NCBI GenBank assembly: GCA_021803885.1 | Contig: JAJZKY010000017.1 | Coordinates: 1-16,795, forward strand | Direction: 5' to 3' | Source: Planctomycetota bacterium | Lineage (GTDB): Bacteria; Planctomycetota; Phycisphaerae; WQYP01; JAJZKY01 | DNA length: 16,795 nucleotides | In this document: positions 14,777 to 16,795 of the stretch, one piece after another | Layout of the letters: every line of letters starts with the position of its first letter | Numbering within the stretch: position 1 is the stretch's first letter | Made by a program: the position numbers and the translations under genes | The notes under the pieces: generated by a model | The model's database searches: none | The model's input: the letters and a program-made list of their open reading frames with translations, nothing else | What the model was told of the DNA's origin: nothing

Positions 14777-15910
14777 TCACCCACCGCTGGTTTTGATTCC
14801 CTTCATCCGCATGCGCAGTTCGTCGGCATTGGGCGAAGCGGCATAGGCTTCCTTGGATGCAATCATTTCCTGCTGCACCAGGTCCACCAGCATGTCGTTG
14901 AAGTCGATCATACCGGTGCCGCGTTCACTGCGGATCACCTGGGTCAACTCATTCTCCCGCTCTTCCAGGATGTACTTGCGCACCGAGGGCGAGGCGAGCA
15001 TCACTTCCACGACCGGCACGCGATCCACCCCCGGCTTGATGGCGGGAACCAGCTTCTGAAAGACGATGGCCTTCATGTTGGCGGCCAGCGCCTGACGAAT
15101 ATTGGTGTGCATATCGGGCGGAAACAGTTCCAGAATGCGGGTGATGGCGCCGGCCGCGCTGCTGGCGTGAATGGTGGTGCACACCAGGTGACCGGTCTCG
15201 GCGGCCTGCACCGCCGCCTGAAACGTGTGGCGGTCGCGCATCTCGCCGATGAGAATGACATCCGGGTCCTCGCGCATGAGGTAGCGGAGGGCGGATTCAA
15301 ACGTATCGACATCCAGACCGATTTCGCGCTGATTGATGTACGCCTTCTTGTCGACGTAAAGATATTCGATGGGATCTTCAATGGTCACAATATGGCAGGA
15401 GCGGCGCTGATTGATCTGTTCGAGCATGGCGGCGATGGTGGTGCTTTTGCCGCTGCCGGTGATACCGGCAAGGATGATCATTCCCTGGTGGTTCTCGGCG
15501 ATTCGCTCAAGCACCGGCGGGAGATTGATTTGCGAATACGTCGGGATGGTCGGATTGATGCGCCGGGCGACAAGGCTGGTAGCTCCCCGCTGACGGAAAA
15601 TGTTGACGCGAAAACGCTCACTGAGAGTCAGAGCGTGGGCAATGTCCAGCGATCCGCGCTCCTGGTAACTCGCCCACTGCTCGGGTGTGAGTATTTCCCG
15701 GACCATGGCTTCTATTTCCACGTTTTTCAGCGGGGGACTGTTGGTCTGCATCAACTTGCCTCCCTTGCGAATGCGCGGAACCGCATCGGCCTTGAGGTGA
15801 AGATCGCTGCCCTCCACCTTGGACACCGCCTCCAGAAAACGATGCAGCTTCGGCGCCGCGGCGACCTCGGCGAGAATCGGAGGGGAGCTTGCCTCTTGTG
15901 TATTTTCCAT
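14777..15910 (-). CDS. pilT: type IV pilus retraction ATPase PilT
   Basis: Cytoplasmic hexameric motor that depolymerises type IV pili for twitching motility. The 377-aa length and layout match PilT: an N-terminal PAS-like domain (SDLHLKADAVPRIRKGG near 35-51), then the RecA-like core. All motifs are intact: Walker A GITGSGKST (149-157), Asp box TIEDPIEY (176-183), Walker B DPDVILIGEMRD (215-226) and His box AAETGHLVCTTIHA (236-249). There are no zinc cysteines, as expected for PilT rather than PilB. GGAGG lies 6 nt before the ATG. It is the first gene of a minus-strand group with the degenerate GspE-like and CvpA-like genes, and is divergent from rpmF. PilT versus the PilU paralogue cannot be settled by eye. 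Confidence 0.92.
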   Translation of the reverse strand: MENTQEASSPPILAEVAAAPKLHRFLEAVSKVEGSDLHLKADAVPRIRKGGKLMQTNSPPLKNVEIEAMVREILTPEQWASYQERGSLDIAHALTLSERFRVNIFRQRGATSLVARRINPTIPTYSQINLPPVLERIAENHQGMIILAGITGSGKSTTIAAMLEQINQRRSCHIVTIEDPIEYLYVDKKAYINQREIGLDVDTFESALRYLMREDPDVILIGEMRDRHTFQAAVQAAETGHLVCTTIHASSAAGAITRILELFPPDMHTNIRQALAANMKAIVFQKLVPAIKPGVDRVPVVEVMLASPSVRKYILEERENELTQVIRSERGTGMIDFNDMLVDLVQQEMIASKEAYAASPNADELRMRMKGIKTSGG

Positions 15911-16030
15911 GATGCCTCCACAGTAGAGAATACCACTTCATACAACTTCCTGGCCCGACTTTGGCCAATTGTAGCGGGAGCAACCGGCGTGGGCGAGTCG
16001 CACTCCAAAACCGGAGAATTTTTCCGCTCC

Positions 16031-16059
16031 TTGACATGCCCGAGCCGATTCTTTAACGT
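16031..16059 (+). promoter_or_regulatory. possible rpmF-plsX promoter
   Basis: A perfect TTGACA (16031-16036) is followed after 17 nt by TAACGT (16054-16059), which keeps only half of the -10 consensus. Transcription would start near 16066, giving a leader of about 200 nt that contains the terminator-like structure. Confidence 0.35.
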
Positions 16060-16186
16060 AAGCGGCCCGCCGAGTCTCGAAGAGTCAGCGGGATTTGTGT
16101 GTTGGACCGCGGTTGCGCGGACCCGCTTGGCTAACGAGAGACGGTTAGGTTCTCAATAGCCCGCGGAGCTGACCGCACGCGTATGA

Positions 16187-16239
16187 TCACCGTCCCAGGT
16201 GCGGGTTGCCCGCCTCCCTGGTGCGGGTGGTGAGTTTTT
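16187..16239 (+). terminator. terminator-like structure in rpmF leader
   Basis: Three nested pairings: TCACC/GGTGA (16187-16191 with 16229-16233), CCAGG/CCTGG (16195-16199 with 16217-16221) and GCGGG/CCCGC around a TTG loop (16201-16205 with 16209-16213). One G follows, then TTTTT (16235-16239). The T-tract ends 32 nt before the rpmF ATG, so the element could act as an attenuator if transcription starts upstream. Otherwise it may terminate an unseen upstream transcript. Confidence 0.4.
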
Positions 16240-16271
16240 CAAAAGCGACGCAAGAGTAACAGGAGCAACGG

Positions 16272-16457
16272 ATGTTACCGATTGCCAAAACCAGCAAATC
16301 AAAAAAGGCGATGCGCCGGGCCCATCATGCCCTGCGCGGCGTACAGGTAACGCGCTGTCCGAACTGCGGCCGAAGCCGGTTGCCGCACCGTATGTGCAGC
16401 AATTGCGGTCACGTAAACCGCAGTCTGTCGGTGGTGGTCCGTGAAACAACGGAATAA
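16272..16457 (+). CDS. rpmF: ribosomal protein L32
   Basis: A 61-aa component of the large ribosomal subunit. The N-terminal KTSKSKKAMRRAHHALRG segment and the zinc-ribbon cysteines CPNC and CSNC (residues 29/32 and 42/45), with LPHRMCSNCG between and around them, are diagnostic of L32 in its zinc-binding (C+) form. AGGAG lies 7 nt before the ATG. plsX follows 40 nt later on the same strand, the conserved rpmF-plsX pairing that links ribosome and membrane-lipid synthesis. Confidence 0.95.
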   Translation: MLPIAKTSKSKKAMRRAHHALRGVQVTRCPNCGRSRLPHRMCSNCGHVNRSLSVVVRETTE

Positions 16458-16497
16458 CCCGCCACCGGGTATGCGCTAATCTCTTGGATAGGGCAAA

Positions 16498-16795
16498 ATG
16501 GCGATGCGGATCGCGATTGACGCCATGGGCGGAGATCAGGCACCCGAGAAAATTCTTCAGGGCGCTATGGAATCGCTGGAACTTCTCGACAGCGAGGATG
16601 AATTGATCCTCGTGGGGCAGGAAGAAGTCATCCGGCGCCATATCGGCGCTGCGCACCAAGGCCGCGCCAAGCTGCGAATTGAAAATGCTAAACAGGTTAT
16701 CGGTATGGATGAATCGCCCGTGGAAGCGGTCCGCCACAAACGCGACAGCTCCATTGTGCGAATGGTCAAACTGGCCGGCCGATCCACACCCGGCA
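16498..16795 (+). CDS. plsX: phosphate acyltransferase PlsX (3' end outside window)
   Basis: Makes acyl-phosphate from acyl-ACP, the first committed step of PlsX/PlsY phospholipid synthesis; a peripheral membrane enzyme. The N-terminal hallmark MRIAIDAMGGDQAPEKIL is present and the visible 99 codons continue in frame (LILVGQEEVI, GMDESPVEAVRHKRDSSI) to the window edge. Full-length PlsX is about 330-350 aa, so roughly two thirds is missing. A second ATG at 16504 gives the commoner 'MRIA' start; GGG at 16491-16493 suits the first ATG slightly better, so the start is uncertain by two codons. It is the second gene of the rpmF-plsX pair. Confidence 0.95.
   Translation, partial: MAMRIAIDAMGGDQAPEKILQGAMESLELLDSEDELILVGQEEVIRRHIGAAHQGRAKLRIENAKQVIGMDESPVEAVRHKRDSSIVRMVKLAGRSTPG

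Larger units (their letters stand above)
15911..16271. other. divergent intergenic region, pilT / rpmF
   Basis: 361 nt without a convincing gene on either strand. It holds a possible plus-strand promoter, a terminator-like structure before rpmF and a 9-nt direct repeat (GGTGCGGGT at 16198-16206 and 16220-16228). The DUF177/YceD gene that often precedes rpmF is not here. No clear pilT promoter was found. Confidence 0.6.

Noticed and set aside
14753..16159. Long plus-strand reading frame (468 codons) antisense to pilT
   Set aside because: Overlaps pilT completely and shows the His/Gly/Arg-rich composition of a shadow frame; no ribosome binding site or domain.
1..16795. CRISPR arrays, insertion sequences, phage genes or attachment sites
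   Set aside because: No regularly spaced repeats, transposase, integrase or tRNA-linked direct repeats were seen.

Overview
The window most likely comes from a planctomycete, probably class Phycisphaerae. This is inferred from gene content, not from a search. The main pointers are a very large secreted protein that combines autotransporter-type beta-strand repeats, a dockerin-like Ca-binding module and a PEP-CTERM tail, together with a long (964 aa) alanyl-tRNA synthetase, a BBP2/OmpL-type porin and a GC-rich sequence. Almost every gene lies on the minus strand; only rpmF-plsX at the right end is on the plus strand.

Reading the minus strand from right to left: pilT (type IV pilus retraction ATPase, all motifs intact) is followed by a membrane-anchored GspE/PilB relative whose ATPase motifs are degenerate but whose zinc-binding cysteines are kept, and then, 18 nt later, by a CvpA-like membrane protein with a large unassigned C-terminal part. 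Next come Mn-type superoxide dismutase, with its own good promoter, and a D-lyxose isomerase-family gene that has an ACG where the ATG start should be. Then comes the 1130-aa PEP-CTERM protein.

The 5.2-6.2 kb stretch is the most unusual part. It holds the head of a Kdp potassium-pump operon: a 31-aa membrane peptide, KdpF and the first 53 residues of KdpA, coupled by ATGA overlaps. The operon then stops abruptly, with kdpA ending in a stop codon and kdpBC absent. Upstream lies a helically phased set of four TTGAT motifs. Downstream is a BBP2-type porin gene with a near-consensus sigma-54 promoter and a 76-bp tandem duplication of its ribosome binding site, start codon and signal-peptide codons. 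After the porin come alaS and, 19 nt after alaS, the start of a Tat-exported protein that runs off the left edge.

On the plus strand, rpmF (ribosomal protein L32) and plsX (phospholipid synthesis) form the usual pair. They are preceded by a roughly 360-nt non-coding divergent region that contains a terminator-like structure just upstream of rpmF. I see no tRNA or rRNA gene, CRISPR array, transposase or phage gene.
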